A stretch of DNA of 64,000 bases from Acanthosoma haemorrhoidale (GCA_930367205.1 OV884015.1:110300509-110364508), one strand, 5' to 3'. Shown: positions 36,272 through 49,325, numbered from the stretch's first letter. Program-made: numbers and translations. Notes: generated by a model from the sequence alone, not told the origin.

Positions 36272-37915
36272 TTGCAAATGTACCATAATCTGCATACAGT
36301 GCCAATTCTCGTGGATCGTCAATTGTCATTCATTACTGAAATGATCGTCGACACCGCGGACACTCCTATTCCCTGTTACAGCCCCATCCCACTGACCCTC
36401 CAACCACCTCCTGACCACATTCTGAAACTGATTGCCTTGTGCAATAATTGGAAGAACAAATCCTACAGGACCAGAGACCGTAGAGCCAAGGTAGTCATGA
36501 ATTCTCTCACAACGCAAATCAGAAGCTTGATGCGAATTTTGAAGACGGCAAAGTGGCATGAACGACTTCGTACCACGCACGGCTAGAACATGCGACTGCC
36601 ACCCATCTCCTCTGCTAGGAACGGAACAAAACCGTTCGTATCTCCGAAGCAGCTCAAGGCAACTCTTCACCGGTATCAGGGAAACCGAGCACCAGGGCAC
36701 GACGGGATACACACAGTCCTGCTCAAACAAATCCCGAGAAGAGGGATAGTACAACTCTTGTATCAGATTTCTGTACTTTCCTGGCAAGCTATCTTGTTCC
36801 CACTGCTCAAGCCAGCAAAGAGCGGAGATCACCCAGCTCACTCTTTTGAATTATCTCAAACAATACTCTGCGGACAATGACATCATTCCGTCAGATCACA
36901 TTGGATTTCAATCCAGTCTTAGCCAGAAGATCCCTTTGTGAAGCCAGTCAGAAGCTAGCCAAAATTTGATTACAAGCATAGCTACGACTATGATTTCGCT
37001 AGACTGCACGCAGGCATTCGACTCGCTGTCCCTAGGGAATCTGTGCCGAATGTTTTTGTACAATGCTGGCTAGCTCCCTGAAAACCCGATCCCGATCGCT
37101 GTAGGTGAGGGTAGGTGGCCTCTGACCTGTGGAGTACCCCAAGGAGCCGTGTTAACTCCAGTACTTTTCACATGCATACGTCTGAAATTATCGGAACCCG
37201 GTACAAAAACACGACGCTGCTTTCGCTGACGACATCGCGGTGTACAGTAGCAGCATGAGCGCCAAAAGAGCTCTTAAACAGCGGTGGAAGCAGGGCAACT
37301 CAATATCTCTGTAAACGCGGGTAAGACTGACTGCGTAATTTCCTTTTTCCAAAAGGGAAAAAGTCCGCTACCTACTACTTACATAGTAGGAACGCAGAAA
37401 AACTCACCAGACAACAACCTAGTATATCTGGGCATTAAAATTAAAATGGGACAGACACCTCCGTTTTAGTAACCATTTTACGAAGAAGTTGAAGCATACA
37501 CGCACGAAGTCTTACTGGCTTACGCATTTATTGACTTCCCCCAATCTATCACTGCGTCTCAAGCTCATGATATATAAGAGTGTACACAGACCTGCTCTGC
37601 TGTATGGTGCTCCGCTTTTTAGCCATCTGGCATATACGACAGCTCGGTGACTCCCACAATTTCAAAACGGGATACTCATGAAAGTGGTCCTACATACTAC
37701 ATTCGAGAGGCGGAGAAACAGTGAGCTTCACGAAGATTTTGAGCTGTCTATGGTGGGTTAATTCATTGGACATATCAAATTCTTTGATTCGCTGCAATAT
37801 TTAACAAACCCTGTGATTAACACCATTTCCCCTCTCCGTTTCCCTATCGATGGCAGCAGGTAGTCGAGGTGGGAACGATCCAGGATTAAGTCCCCATATG
37901 TAGTCCTTTAGAGCT
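36272..37915 (+). pseudogene. LINE-A reverse transcriptase, degenerate
   Basis: Broken frames in all three phases carry, in order: RNRAPGHDGIHTVLLKQIPR (template grip), SLDCTQAFDSL (motif A), GVPQGAVLTPVLF (motif B), AFADDIAVYSS (motif C, the catalytic FADD box), TYIVGTQKNS and YLGIKIK, then the C-terminal KFFDSLQYLTNPV. This is the most complete LINE-A copy; it lacks the endonuclease and has several stops and shifts. It is related to 7690-8434 and 18536-18800. Confidence 0.85.
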
Positions 37916-39033
37916 TATTATAATATATATTTTGTTATTGTATATATTTAATTTTTTAATCAATATAAAATTAACGGTTAAAGAAAAAAAAACATACCGC
38001 TAAATTTGTTTAAAAGTAACTTTTTTTTTTAAAAAAAAAGTATAGTGCACAATAACATTTTTTTTTCTAATAATAAATATTAGTGATTTTTTTTTTCGTG
38101 ATATTCAAATAATATTAGTAGTTACTCCTGTACAAGTTGATAGCTATGGGCATATTAATATATTTCTGAGATAAAAATGAATTTAAAACAAATAGTAAAT
38201 CATTGATAAAAAGAAAAATGGAAAATATCCAGACATAAAAAAACAAAATAATAAATGCACAAAAACTACTAAAGAATACATAATGACTATGTTAGAAAAC
38301 TTCTAGGAGGTAAAGACATGTTATTGATTACCTAATAATTAATGAATTGCAGAGGGAAATTCGATAATACTAAAAAAAACATAAAGACTTGAGAACTAGC
38401 GATAGAAATTCCATTTTTAATGTCGTTAAAAACGATTTCTGTAGATTTTTTTTTTGACCCCTCCGTCAAAAGGAGATGTTTTGGCTAAACGCTAACAAAT
38501 CTGTTTTTGTTCTATGGATCCCTTTTTCCGGTAAAATGACAAATAAGCTGGAAATCTTTTCGTCTTACGATAATTCGGACATGTTCGAGAAATAATTACA
38601 GGCCGTGATTCTAATCACTTGTGACATGTCCAAGTATGAATATGCGTGACATCTTTAGCGGGCTTTGATAGTTACGAGATCGTCCTAGTGTTTAAGTCTA
38701 TCTCCACAACACCTTGGTCGTCTCCTTTACCTTGCACTGTAATCAATCGTTTGATTTTCATCAGATACATCGTGCTTCTTAAGGTTAAACCCAATATATT
38801 TTCATATTCCTCTTTCGATCTGATGGGCCATTGCCTAGTCTTATCCTACAGTTCTCGATTGAGAATAACCCCTGATCGGATTCCAAGTATTCTCCTCAAG
38901 ACAAATACTTAAAGACATTAGTTATTTCCTTCGTTGTTCTCCATATTCCGGGGGTCACAGAGGAATTTCGCCTGAACAGCTTCAAGCTGTTTAAAATGTG
39001 TCTTCTGTTTTTTATGCTGGAAATAATCCATCC
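37916..39033. other. Unassigned stretch with a possible old LINE fragment
   Basis: 38640-39000 on the - strand reads HFKQLEAVQAKFL, which recalls a reverse transcriptase C-terminal phrase, but nothing else supports it. 37916-38460 is AT-rich with no features. Confidence 0.3.
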
Positions 39034-39038
39034 ACCTC

Positions 39039-39887
39039 TGTCGGGTTAGCAGATGTGAGTATCCCCAAAGTGGGGAGGAGACGCCCGCCGCGGGCTAGGG
39101 TCGCTACAACATCTTAGCCGCCGTCCGGCGAGCGCCAAGAAAGAGATAAGGCGGGTGGACCTGTGCTCTTTCACCCTGGCTGGCGGCCTAGTCGGTGGGC
39201 AGCTTAATTCGTTTTGATCTGACTCCATAAGAGCTTTAGAAGGTGTGCCCCGACAAAGCACTATGTTCAGGAGAAGAGGAACAGGATAGGTTTATAGGTA
39301 GTTTATGTGGTCTTGGAATGACCACGAATTCACACTCAGTGTCTTAGGGTAGGCGAAAACTGTCCGGATCCCAAAGGCGAGTGTGAACTGGAGAGAAGCA
39401 GACTCAATTGCCGTGGGAGACGATACTAGGTAAGGTTTGTAGGGCCACGGCAACCGTCACCCGCGAGGGAGAGGTCTCTCTCAAGGAGGTGCTAGTTTCA
39501 GCGAGACGGAGGCAGAGATTCCCACTAGGAAGGTGTGGGGTCTGACAACGCCGGACTTAAACATAGCGAGGTTAGGAGAGAGAGAGAGAGGCAGTTGAAT
39601 GAGAAGACCATGGTTCAAGTAGAGCAGCAAGCGCCAGTGCAGAGAGAGAGGAGAGAGTAGTGTTCCAAGTGACGGTCCTGTTCGTTATGCTAACTCGAGC
39701 TAGTCTCGTTGCTTATATAGGCGGCCAGCCGTGGTGGGGATGGGTCACCACCTGCGGCTGTTTCCCCACTAGCTTCTCCTCCCACTCTCACTGACGTCGT
39801 AGCCTTTATTAAAAACATGGATAGATATTTTCTGATCCGAGAAGAGGGGAACTTATAATTATTCGTAATTAAGAGGTGGCCACAATA
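39039..39887 (+). mobile_element. Solo LTR-like element, family F
   Basis: Starts TGTCGGGTTAGC. ACCTC flanks both ends (39034-39038 and 39888-39892), fitting a 5-bp target duplication. It shares with LTR-E the block ctgactccat...tgtgccccgacaaagcac...gttcaggagaagagg. A TATA-like gcttatatagg lies at 39710. The end reads cacaata rather than the usual CA, so the right boundary is less sure. Confidence 0.55.
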
Positions 39888-39892
39888 ACCTC

Positions 39893-40125
39893 CTTGCATC
39901 TCTTTTGGTTCCTCCCTGTCATTTACAATGCTTCCAAGATAGAAGAAGTATATTACTCTTTCAATAATTCTCCTTTTCCTCCACCTTTAATACTTTTACG
40001 CCACTTTTATTTCATTTTTCTTTTTATTGTTTACGTTCTGGGCCCATTTATGAGGCACCACATTGGAATCTTCTATAGCTCGAAAGCGCTAGACACCACT
40101 TTGACCCCACACCACATCAATGGGA
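39893..40125. other. Unassigned spacer
   Basis: Short AT-rich spacer between LTR-F and a LINE-A tail. Confidence 0.3.
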
Positions 40126-40378
40126 CCAGGTTAAGATTTAATTTAAGTTTTTATTGTTAGATGTAAGTTAGTCTTAAGTCTATGATAAATAAGATTAGCC
40201 CCATCTCTTTTAATAAATTCTGTCCATTGATGTACAATGTACATCATTATACTTTTGTACAACGCAGTTCATTATTAGTAGAAAACAGAATTTGTATAAA
40301 ATGTAGCCAAGCTACAGGAAATGCAATGAAGCAATTGTAAATAGATTCGTTTGTAGAATCTATATTTTGTAACAAGAG
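40126..40378 (+). mobile_element. LINE-A 3' UTR, near-complete tail
   Basis: Runs from taagtttttattgttagatg through acaatgtacatcattatac and gtagccaagctacaggaa to aatctatattttgtaacaag. This is the + strand version of the block at 421-735, and no reverse transcriptase code remains. Confidence 0.7.
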
Positions 40379-41213
40379 GATATAACTGAACAGATATAAT
40401 GCACTGAAATTACTTGATTTCAAGCCATTGAGCATTGCTTACCAGACGAGCTTAAACCAGCTATTCTCTTAAAACGCTGTTTACACTTGCGCATAGTTGC
40501 TTAAATGATATCATTATGTTTACATTGAGAAATATTTTCAGCAACCTATATAGGAGTTGAGTTACTGTAAAACTTAGGTGCAGTAGTATTTGTTTAGTCA
40601 TCATATCACAATATGTTCTGAAAAAATGAGAATATGACGAGAAGTAAGTCATTTACCAATGAAGGAACAATCCGACCCAAATGACGTCAAATGATATATA
40701 TATATACCTCCCACTTTCTATTCAGGAGTCCATTACATATATACACATATATATTATAGTTACTTGACATTAGTGTAGGAATTGCTTTTGCTTGATTGTG
40801 TTTCAATCGCTTGCTTTCCATCACGCTACGTATACAGCCACTGCCTCATTAATTATTTGCCCACTTTGTATTGATTTCATATTAAAATCTCATTACAAAC
40901 ATTTCAACTATGTATTAATATCACATTTATCGAAATTTAAAGACATCAACGGTTTTCAAATATACTAGAACTCTTCGACAACAATAACAAAATGAATGAA
41001 CAACTTACCTTCTCTTACTCATATTACTAATTAAAGCAATTTTGGAGTATTTTGATTAATATTATTACGAAAAATAGAAAACGTTTAATTTTAGAAGACT
41101 TTTTGTGTTTATTAATTTCACTTATCAGTTTTTGTAACTAACCAACATGTCACTTTTAAAGAAGAATAATGTACCTGAGGCGTTTAGTTTCAAAACCGGC
41201 TCAATCCATTTTC

Positions 41214-41216
<3 letters not shown>
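40379..41216. other. AT-rich stretch, no gene seen
   Basis: No exon or repeat identified. Confidence 0.4.
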
Positions 41217-41272
<56 letters not shown>

Positions 41273-41965
41273 CCCCGAAGCTCTCTAGGTCGAATTTAGG
41301 ATGTAGGAAAAATATAAAATATTTGGGGTAAAAGGAACCTTGTACTAGGCGTACCTGCTTGAAGGTGGTGTGAGAGGAGTTAGGGATGTGGGAATCATCG
41401 GTGGAGGTTGGTTAAGTCAGTACAGTAGTGAGAGTCTACCGGTGGCTGGGCCTAGAGTCTCTCTAGGCATGTGGTGTCGTCGTTGTTAGTGTGATGTCAG
41501 AGTGAGGGTGCCTCTTAGAGGCTTGTTGTCAATGGGTCAGTGTAGTGATGTCTACCATTTCCTCTGCTCTACCCGATCTTGCGAGTTGCCATCGTGCCGG
41601 TAGCGGTGGTGGTGTCATGTCTCGGAAGAGCGGGTTGAGACTGTGCTTCATCGAGTCGAAGAATTTGATGTGTCTTCGTCTGATGGCCTCAGTGATGGTG
41701 GGGAGCTCAAATTTTTCGTGCATGTCGGATGCCTTCATGTCGCGAAAAGGAGTGTGCCACAGTGCCGTTCTCAGGATGTTATTCTGAAAGCTCTGGAGGC
41801 TAGTGATGGTGCTGGTATGTAAAAATCAAAATAGTGGTGTCCCAAACAGTAGAGCTGGCCTCAGGACACTCTTATATATGAGGAGTTTTAGTCGGAGGGA
41901 TATGGCCTGGCTGGTGATAAGATGCTGCAGAGAGTAATATGTTTTGCGGACTCGTTTCAGTTTCT
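41217..41965 (-). mobile_element. LINE-C 3' end with a long poly(A) tail
   Basis: The - strand encodes FQNNILRTALWHTPFRDMKA then RRRHIKFFDSMKHSLNPLFR, close to the LINE-C copy at 15968 with one frame break. The 3' UTR runs to a T-run of more than 50 bases at 41217-41271 (poly(A) on the - strand). The long pure tail suggests a fairly recent insertion. Confidence 0.8.
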
Positions 41966-42367
41966 TTCGTAAATTTTCAGAAATTTTGAAACAAAAAATA
42001 AATGTTCTTTGACTTGTTTTTGTTACGAGAATGCGCTTTTGAGTTTGTTAGTCAACGGGATGGATTTGGTTTGAACCAGAATAGGCCTAATATTTGAGAA
42101 AAAAACAAAACAAAAAAAGTTAGTTTTGAAAAAAAAAACTGGATTGAGCCGTTTGTTGATATTGAACCTCTCACTTCGAATCCAGTACTAATTAAAGTGG
42201 AGTTGAGTACGAGTTATTCTTTGATATGATTGATAGATTGATACCACTGGTACTTCCGTTGATAGGCAAATTTCTTCTGCTGGAGGTTCGTGATTCTCCT
42301 TAGGTCACGGCCACGAAGAATCCTGAGAGAACTGGAGTCATTTCCCCCATTTTGTTTACTAATTATA
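41966..42367. other. Unassigned stretch
   Basis: No frame or repeat identified beyond short A runs. Confidence 0.3.
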
Positions 42368-42372
42368 ACTAT

Positions 42373-43177
42373 TGTTGGTTGCCACTAGGGGAGTGCCTAA
42401 TCACTCTAGCCCTGGGGGCAAGTGCGGATTGTTGTAGTTAATAACATGGACCATGTTCCATGTCGGCGTTAATATCTGACTCCATTTTATGATAGGTATG
42501 TGTCCCGACAATACACTGTGTTCAGGAGAAGAGGTACAGAGGTTTCATAAAGAATAAGACCAGTTTTCAGAGTTCGGGCGGGAGATTGGCAGCGTAATAA
42601 GTACAAGTCGTCAGAGGGTCTGCCAGAGGCTGTGAGACGAGGTGGCGGCGCAGAGGTGCGGCAGAGAGAGTAGACTAGTAAAAGACTGAGTGGACTTACT
42701 TCCAGGGCCCCGGGGCCCTGGCGTATTGCGACCTGGTGATAGCGGCTGTCTAGATGCGGAGACTGGCAAGGGCGAAACCCCCTGATTTAAATATTAGTTT
42801 CCCCTTCCTAGTGGAAGGCGAAGTCGGCTGAAGCGGGTATGTTTCATGATGCCCAGGTGGCCAATCCCCCTTAAGTTTAAGACTGTTGGTCTAAAAGGGT
42901 GTGTTTTATAGCTGCTAGGGACTCACCAACTTAGGTTTTATGGCCACCGGAAGGTGACCAAAGGTCTACCGGTTCCGTTTTATGAGGGGGCAGGTGGCTT
43001 ACCCTCAGGTTTATTGCAGACGACCTTCGACTCTCTGTGCCCTGGTATACGACTTCCGATCTCTCCATGATTTATTACCACAAAAAGCTCTTACCATGTT
43101 TTACATCTAATTAAAATACATTATATATGCACCAGAGTATAGGGCGATTTAACACTTATGTAGTTAGGGTCACTACA
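42373..43177 (+). mobile_element. Solo LTR, family E, 805 bp
   Basis: TGTTGG...CACTACA ends flanked by a perfect 5-bp target duplication ACTAT (42368-42372 and 43178-43182). There is no internal coding region. This is the product of recombination between two LTRs of a retrotransposon. A sister copy is at 56812-57398. Confidence 0.85.
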
Positions 43178-43182
43178 ACTAT

Positions 43183-43886
43183 ATTTACGTATTATTGATA
43201 ATGTGGAGTGTGTATATATTAAGGAGGAAAAAACACTACCTGTCTCTCAGCAGCTTTATTTATTTTCACCTGAACGTTTAGACGTGCTCTCAAGGTAACA
43301 TTCGTGAGATATAAATACAGTTTTGTTACACTTTCAAAGCCACTCATGTTTAATTATGTTAAAAACGATTAAAAAATATTCAAAATGAAATGACTAAATG
43401 AAAACATATTGCAATAGAATAAAAAAAGAATAAATTAAATATATAAATAGAATTAAATGATCAGACATACAAACGATATAAAATTATAGAGCAATAAAAC
43501 ATAACCATGGACCAAATATGTCTATGTTCAATGCTGGAATTTCATTTTAAATTAAAAATATAAATAAAAATAAAATAAAACAACACAATGAGCATATAAA
43601 CACTTCGTTCAATTTAAAAAAAATATCATGACTCATGTCAGAATATTTTAAATAGTTTAAAATCCATATTAATAACATTAAGAAATCATTAAATGTCGGC
43701 TGAAATGAACCCGGTCTCGATTAAAATGCAATAAAAAATAAGTAAAGTCACCTATTAAACAGAAATTCAGCAAAATTGTCAATAATTCATTGGTATTTTA
43801 TTATTCTGCTGTATGGTTTTATTTATTCATTTGATTTTAATTATTTTAACCAGTGAAATTTAACCGTGTCGGGAAAGGTGAACAAT
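43183..43886. other. AT-rich stretch, no gene seen
   Basis: No exon or known repeat. Confidence 0.4.
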
Positions 43887-44220
43887 TGTCGGAGAGCGTC
43901 ACTAGGGGAGTGCCTGATCACTCTAGCCCTGGTGACAAGTGCGGATTGTTTTAGTTAATAACATGGACCATGTTCCATGTAGGCGTTAATATCTGACTCC
44001 ATTTATTGATAGGGATGTGTCCCGATAAGACACTGTGTTCAGGATGAGGTTCAGAGGTTCATAAAGAATAAGACCAGTTTTCAGAGTTCGGGCGAGAGAT
44101 CGGCAGCGTAATAGGTACAAGTCGTCAGAGGTCTGCTATAGGCTGTGAGGCAAAGTGCCGTCGTAGAGGTGCGGCATAGCGAGAGTAGATTAGCGGAAGG
44201 CTGCGGGGTCGTTCATCGCT
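43887..44220 (+). mobile_element. LTR family E, truncated
   Basis: Starts TGTCGG and follows LTR-E through ctgactccatttattgatag and gttttcagagttcgggcg. It then stops where LTR-D is inserted and does not resume on the other side. Confidence 0.7.
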
Positions 44221-44550
44221 AGTTATATAATGCGAAGAATATTCTAATGCTAACAGTAGAAGCAAGCCCCTTCTAGTGTATACCTGCCTCGTGACTTCAT
44301 GGAAGTCACTGATGGTTCCTGTTATTTTTTAAGTAAGCGACCGCATCCCTCCCTATTCCGGAACTACTCTTCTCTTATACACGTATGTCTCAGCTTTAGT
44401 CCCAGTCCCCACTTGTGCCTAGACATTCCACCCAGTATGTAGTAACATAACTCTTGATATTTTTATATACCCAGTGTTTTGCTTGTACTTCATAATAAAG
44501 CTTTTCTTTCTTTTTTTTTTAAATACTCTCCTCTACAAAGAATATTTAAC
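44221..44550 (+). mobile_element. Solo LTR-like element, family D, nested
   Basis: Starts AGTTATATAATG and ends ATATTTAAC, flanked by CGCT on both sides (44217-44220, 44551-44554), a 4-bp target duplication. It inserted at the point where a truncated LTR-E was already joined to a mariner fragment, giving a clear relative order of events. Confidence 0.75.
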
Positions 44551-44559
44551 CGCTGATAC

Positions 44560-45011
44560 CTGGAAAAACTGTGAATGCAGATCTTTAGAGTGAACAATTG
44601 CATCGAGTAAATCAATCTTTAATTGAAAATTGCCAAGCGATTGTCAATAAAAAATGCGTTATTCTGCAACACGATAATGCAAGACCCCACTGCGCCTATT
44701 TTTGCCGGGAGAACCCTCGAGAAAATTAATGAATTGGGGTGGGAGGTATTGCCTCAAACATACTCGCCCGATATCGGATTCCCATTTTCTAAGTGGCTAA
44801 AAATTTGGATGATGCACAAAATGCCGTCTCCAGATATTTTGCTCAAAAACCAATTGATTTTGATCGATAAGGCATTGAAAATTTGCACAATACATGGCAA
44901 AAGGTAGCTGATAACAAGGATGATTACTTCATTGATTAAAAACAAAAACTTGTTAAAAATTTATCTCTTTCAATTTAATGTAAAAAAAACGAAATTACTT
45001 TCCGGACCACC
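44560..45011 (+). mobile_element. Mariner family 1, 3' part
   Basis: Encodes VILQHDNARPH (second catalytic Asp) and KINELGW, then YSPDIGFPF, in which the SDFHLF third Asp region is lost by a short deletion. It ends in the terminal repeat acgaaattactttccggacc, then TA. The N-terminal half is absent. Confidence 0.75.
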
Positions 45012-45012
45012 T

Positions 45013-45764
45013 AATTTATAAATATATTTACAAAGTTTTGAATCGATCAGCCGTCCGTGTATTTTTTGACATAGACTCATAGCTATTGAGAAAAATATTG
45101 CTGTCCTTGAATTACACAGGCATTATCACTTCGTCCGTTTGACTTAGCGTGATAAACTTAACGACTGCAAAGTTTTCCAACGTGGAGCAAGCATTATTAG
45201 CATTTAGTCGATACAGTTCAGTGCAGGAAGCAGTGGTATCTTTTCAGCTGGCCGACAAATACTCAACCAAGTAAAACCGTATATCTCCACATTATATAAT
45301 GACTTATAATAGCCGGTGTTATATTGTTGTACTGACAAACATATGTACAATGAGGTGTTAAAATAGATGGTATAATTTAAGCTTTAAATAACACTTAATT
45401 TTTTAACCTTTTTAAAACTTATCTTGTCGTGTAATTATCATACTCTGGTAATGACAGAGGTGGGCTGTCGAAAGGGCTAATTAAAGACAATTTTTAAGAG
45501 AAACTCGGTCAGCCCACGGTATGAATTATGATAGTATACTCAAGCGCATTGATGTCATTATCAATATTTTAAAAAATAAACAGCCAATAAATAAATTAAG
45601 ATAAATTTAAAGGAAATATATAATAATAATAATAAAATGTATAGGTAAATAGTAGCGACAACCCTTTCCCAAAAGTTACGCGGGGTGAAAACTAAAAATA
45701 GTTTCTGTTTTACTTACACACAAAAATATATATTTTAATTAACGACCCTTCTTAATTATAATTC
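45013..45764. other. Unassigned stretch
   Basis: No frame or repeat recognised. Confidence 0.3.
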
Positions 45765-46440
45765 AAATCAAACCTCTATTATGGTAAAATTACAATCTTC
45801 CTTTATTGGGCAATAAGTAATTGTGATAAATTATCTCATTCATACCATATTTACAATTCTTCATTCACTCGCTCATTCTTACAGTATTTACAAAAAAGCC
45901 CAGAGACCTCCCAAATCCACATGTTTGTCACCTCACTCGCGTACGAAAGAGGAAGCGGAAGCGGAATCATGGAAAGCCCCCCCCCCCCAGGCTCTCAATC
46001 AGCCGCGTCACCGCTTACGAGCCAATAGAGGCTGACCAATATCGCAAGAGTCACAGACGCCACTGTTACGCATTTATAGTAGGTCACGATGCCACTGCCG
46101 TTTTAGTCTCCGAGGAGAATTATAGGAACGAGTGGTGCATTGCAATGACTGTACTAGGGGATTAGGGTGGTTGGATAGGCTACTATGGAATTTCATTAAC
46201 TTGGAAGGGATGAGTTCAAGAATATAAGTTGTATCTTAAGATCGTTATGAAGGGTTGCTGACGTAATTAGGGACATTAACTATTGTTCTCAGGACTTTTG
46301 ATTGAAAGGATTGGATACGCTTGATGTTCGACTTTTTTGCTGTCCCCCATAGCTCTAATCCATAAGTCCAGATTGGCTTTAGTATAACTTTGTAGATTAG
46401 TAATTTATTTTCTATTGAGAGACAAGATGCCCTCTTACTC
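45765..46440 (-). mobile_element. LINE-B 3' end
   Basis: The - strand frame reads SIENKLLIYKVILKPIWTYG then ELWGTAKKSNIKRIQSFQSK, as in the copy at 31965, followed by 3' UTR to about 45775. It has a C-run insertion near 45980. 5'-truncated at about 46430. Confidence 0.75.
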
Positions 46441-46772
46441 GATCTCATCAAGGTGTTTTTCAAGGTTATGGGATGCTATTTATTTATATTTTATTATTTA
46501 GTATTTTAAACTTCATCAGAGTTCCCTTCTTTTAATAATAACAGTTGTAATAAACTTAATTGTGGTGATCTACTTTTATGTTTCCCTCCTTCATTTCTGC
46601 ATAAATACATAAAATAAAATAATTATTACTTTGACCTGGGACATAATTACAGACAAATTTTTGATTTTGAAAAACCGAATAGTTTATAGTATTCAGTTGC
46701 TTATACCATTCGCCTCTTTGAGAAAAATTTCTCTTCTTTTCTCAAATTATGAAAATGGCTGCTGAATCCATC

Positions 46773-47307
46773 AGTTAAATAATCTTTGTAGAGGAGAGTC
46801 TTTCAAAAAAAAAAAAGAAAGAAAAGCTTTATTATGAAGTACAAGCAAAACACTGGCATATACAAATATCAAGAGTTATGTTACTACATACTGGGTGGGA
46901 TGTCTAGGCACAAGTGGGGTCTGGGATTGTTTTTTTTAATTTCAAAACCTCTTTACTATAGCATGAACAAAATAAATAATAATTAATAATTGATATACAA
47001 ATTTCTCCTCTTCCTGCCATTCACAGCTGCATTGGAAGGAGTGCATAAATATAATATTTTCTTTTTGTGGTTAAAAGTTCATAGTCTCATATACAATACT
47101 AGGTATATAAGAATAAGGTAGAAAAGGATAAGATTCTGGGAAGAAGGGAGGTCTTAGAGGGATGCGGTCGCTTACTTAAAAATAACAGGCACCATCAGTG
47201 ACTTCCATGAAGTCAAGAGGCAGGTATACAGTTCTGCTCAAGTCCCTTCTACTTTTATCATTATATATGTAATATTAGTATTATAATGTTCATAGCATTA
47301 CAAAACT
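46773..47307 (-). mobile_element. Solo LTR-like element, family D, interrupted
   Basis: Family D sequence on both sides of an insert at about 46927-47111. The insert begins with a T run and contains ttaataattgatatacaaatt, so it may be a SINE. TCA flanks are compatible with a target duplication. Confidence 0.6.
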
Positions 47308-47574
47308 CATATATGGCAGTTAATCCAAGTTTTTTACCATCATAAGAATAGTATGTTTATGAAAATTACAAAAATTCATATAAAGCTTTTTTTTTAATGA
47401 AATCAGTTGCAACGTACTGCTACTAAGTTTTTAATTTAATAATTTTGATGTGGATTTTCCCTGAACGTAGACTCGCTTATATGAACACTACACAACAACA
47501 AGATTACTGAAAGGATCTCTGTTATGTTGCAGGAAGTATTGTTCTGAGTTCGGGCTGTTCAGGCAGGGATAGCA

Positions 47575-47754
47575 ATGAAGTACCAAGAAGTATCTGTTGA
47601 CATAAGCAGAATGCTAAGTACTGCAGTGACTTACCTCATGTTGGCGTTTACAGTCTGGGTGTTCCTTCGTCTAGTCAACGCCTGCTTTTGGCTTCCTTCA
47701 TTCCTCAAAGAACAGAAGAAAGAGAAGACGGTTGTAAAAGAGAAGGATCAGTAA
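47575..47754 (+). CDS. Small single-pass membrane protein candidate, 59 aa
   Basis: A 60-codon frame starting MKYQEVSVDISRML, with a hydrophobic helix at about residues 16-36 (TYLMLAFTVWVFLRLVNACFW) and a highly charged C-terminus (EQKKEKTVVKEKDQ). The helix-then-basic-tail design suits a small type III or tail-type membrane protein with its C-terminus in the cytosol. A possible acceptor, atgttgcag, lies at 47524-47532, so the 5' UTR may be in an earlier exon. The stretch is richer in G+C and less repetitive than its flanks, and matches none of the repeat families in the window. I do not recognise the protein. It could also be a chance frame, but its composition looks coding. Confidence 0.5.
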   Translation: MKYQEVSVDISRMLSTAVTYLMLAFTVWVFLRLVNACFWLPSFLKEQKKEKTVVKEKDQ

Positions 47755-49215
47755 ATACTCGCCGAAACTGTACGCTCACATCCTCTCTTCGTTAGCCGTA
47801 GTATTTATAAGATGAACGCCAATGCATGTCACTATCGTAGAAAATCTCATAAGGTTTGTATTATATATCTGTCTAATGTTAACCGACATTAATTTAAGAC
47901 CATAAAGAGTGGACAAGTTTGTTGGAAGATCTGCTCATGATGATGAAAGAGAATTGTCATAATTTTATAAAAGTTATTAATAACCTTCAGTCGCCTGTAA
48001 AACCTAACACCTATCTTCCATCAAACGAATCAGATCTCCCAACAACCTCTTACACTCACATACAGACTGTAACGTACTTGATATCCGAAACTTGAGGAAG
48101 TTATCTCCTCAGATGCAACAAAAACTTTAATTTGAGCTATAGTTCAAATCCGAACAGAAAAAGAGTAAATTTAAATTTTGTGTTTTTTTTTTAAGTTTGG
48201 TCACGTTTTTTGTTCATCACGATAACTTAAAAAAAACTCTTTACGTCAGGTAATTTCTAATTGTAGCATCGTAAAATAGACAAAATTTTCTTCAAAAACA
48301 AGTAGAATTTGTCTTTGTACAAGCCATTTGAAGTGGCTAAATGACACAAAATTGTGTTTTTCCTAAAATTATGGATTATTCGCAATTTTTTGTATCAGCT
48401 ACTTAACTACACATTTTCCACTTTTCAAAAAAACTTTCTTGATTAATAAGTTTACTAATTATACATCCTTGGGATTGTAATAAATTAATTACTAAAATTC
48501 ATTTTTTGAAAATAATGCATTCATTCCAAAGAATAATTCAAAAAATGCAATGGAATGAGGATTAGCGAAGCAAATTGAAAATATTCATTAGAATACGTTT
48601 TATATTACTATAATTAAGATTAATTATTTCAAGTCAATTTGCAAAATTTCATTATTTTTTGAAGGACAACTTCATTTGTTATTTATTCCCTCATTAAATA
48701 TTTTTCTATAAATAAAAATTGTGGTGAACAAAAGATGTGACAACCTTTGAAAAACATAAAATTTAAATTTACTTTAAGTTTGGAATTGAACGTTACGTTT
48801 TAGCCATTATTTACGTTACGGTAGAGTATTAGAGCCAGGGCATCATTTTTTTATATATATATTTTTTTTTTTTTATTTTTTTTTTTAGTCGCAAGATTTT
48901 AACTGCTAGGGTAATATGCGTTTTACGAATGGTTCAGAAATATTCTTAAGCGATTCAGTACTTAAGATATTACCCAGAATAAGTGTACTAACAAATATTA
49001 GCTCTTTACAATACAGTAAAGATCGCAAAGGTTATTTTGCAAAAACCAACTAGACATATTCTGTATTTTGATACTTAGGATTTTGGTTTGTAATGGATTC
49101 CAATAATTCGTTTTCTCGAACATTTGTTTAGCATTTATTTTGCGATTAGAATATATTTAAAAGTACGTTCGAAAAGTGCACGGGCCCCTGGTAAACAGAG
49201 ACAATACTTTGTATA
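47755..49215. other. AT-rich stretch, no gene seen
   Basis: Includes the presumed 3' UTR of the small frame at 47575. Very AT-rich with long T runs near 48850. Confidence 0.35.
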
Positions 49216-49325
49216 CTATAACTTTTTATAATAAATAACTTTGTATAATACAAATTTGTATATTATATAACTTTGTATAATATAAATTTGTATATTATAT
49301 AACTTTGTATAATAAATAAATAGTA
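49216..49325. repeat. AT-rich tandem repeat, unit about 32 bp
   Basis: Three imperfect units of aactttgtataatataaatt plus tgtatattatat. Confidence 0.8.

Noticed and set aside
36326..36841. 171-codon - strand frame
   Set aside because: It is the antisense shadow of the degenerate LINE-A reverse transcriptase on the + strand.
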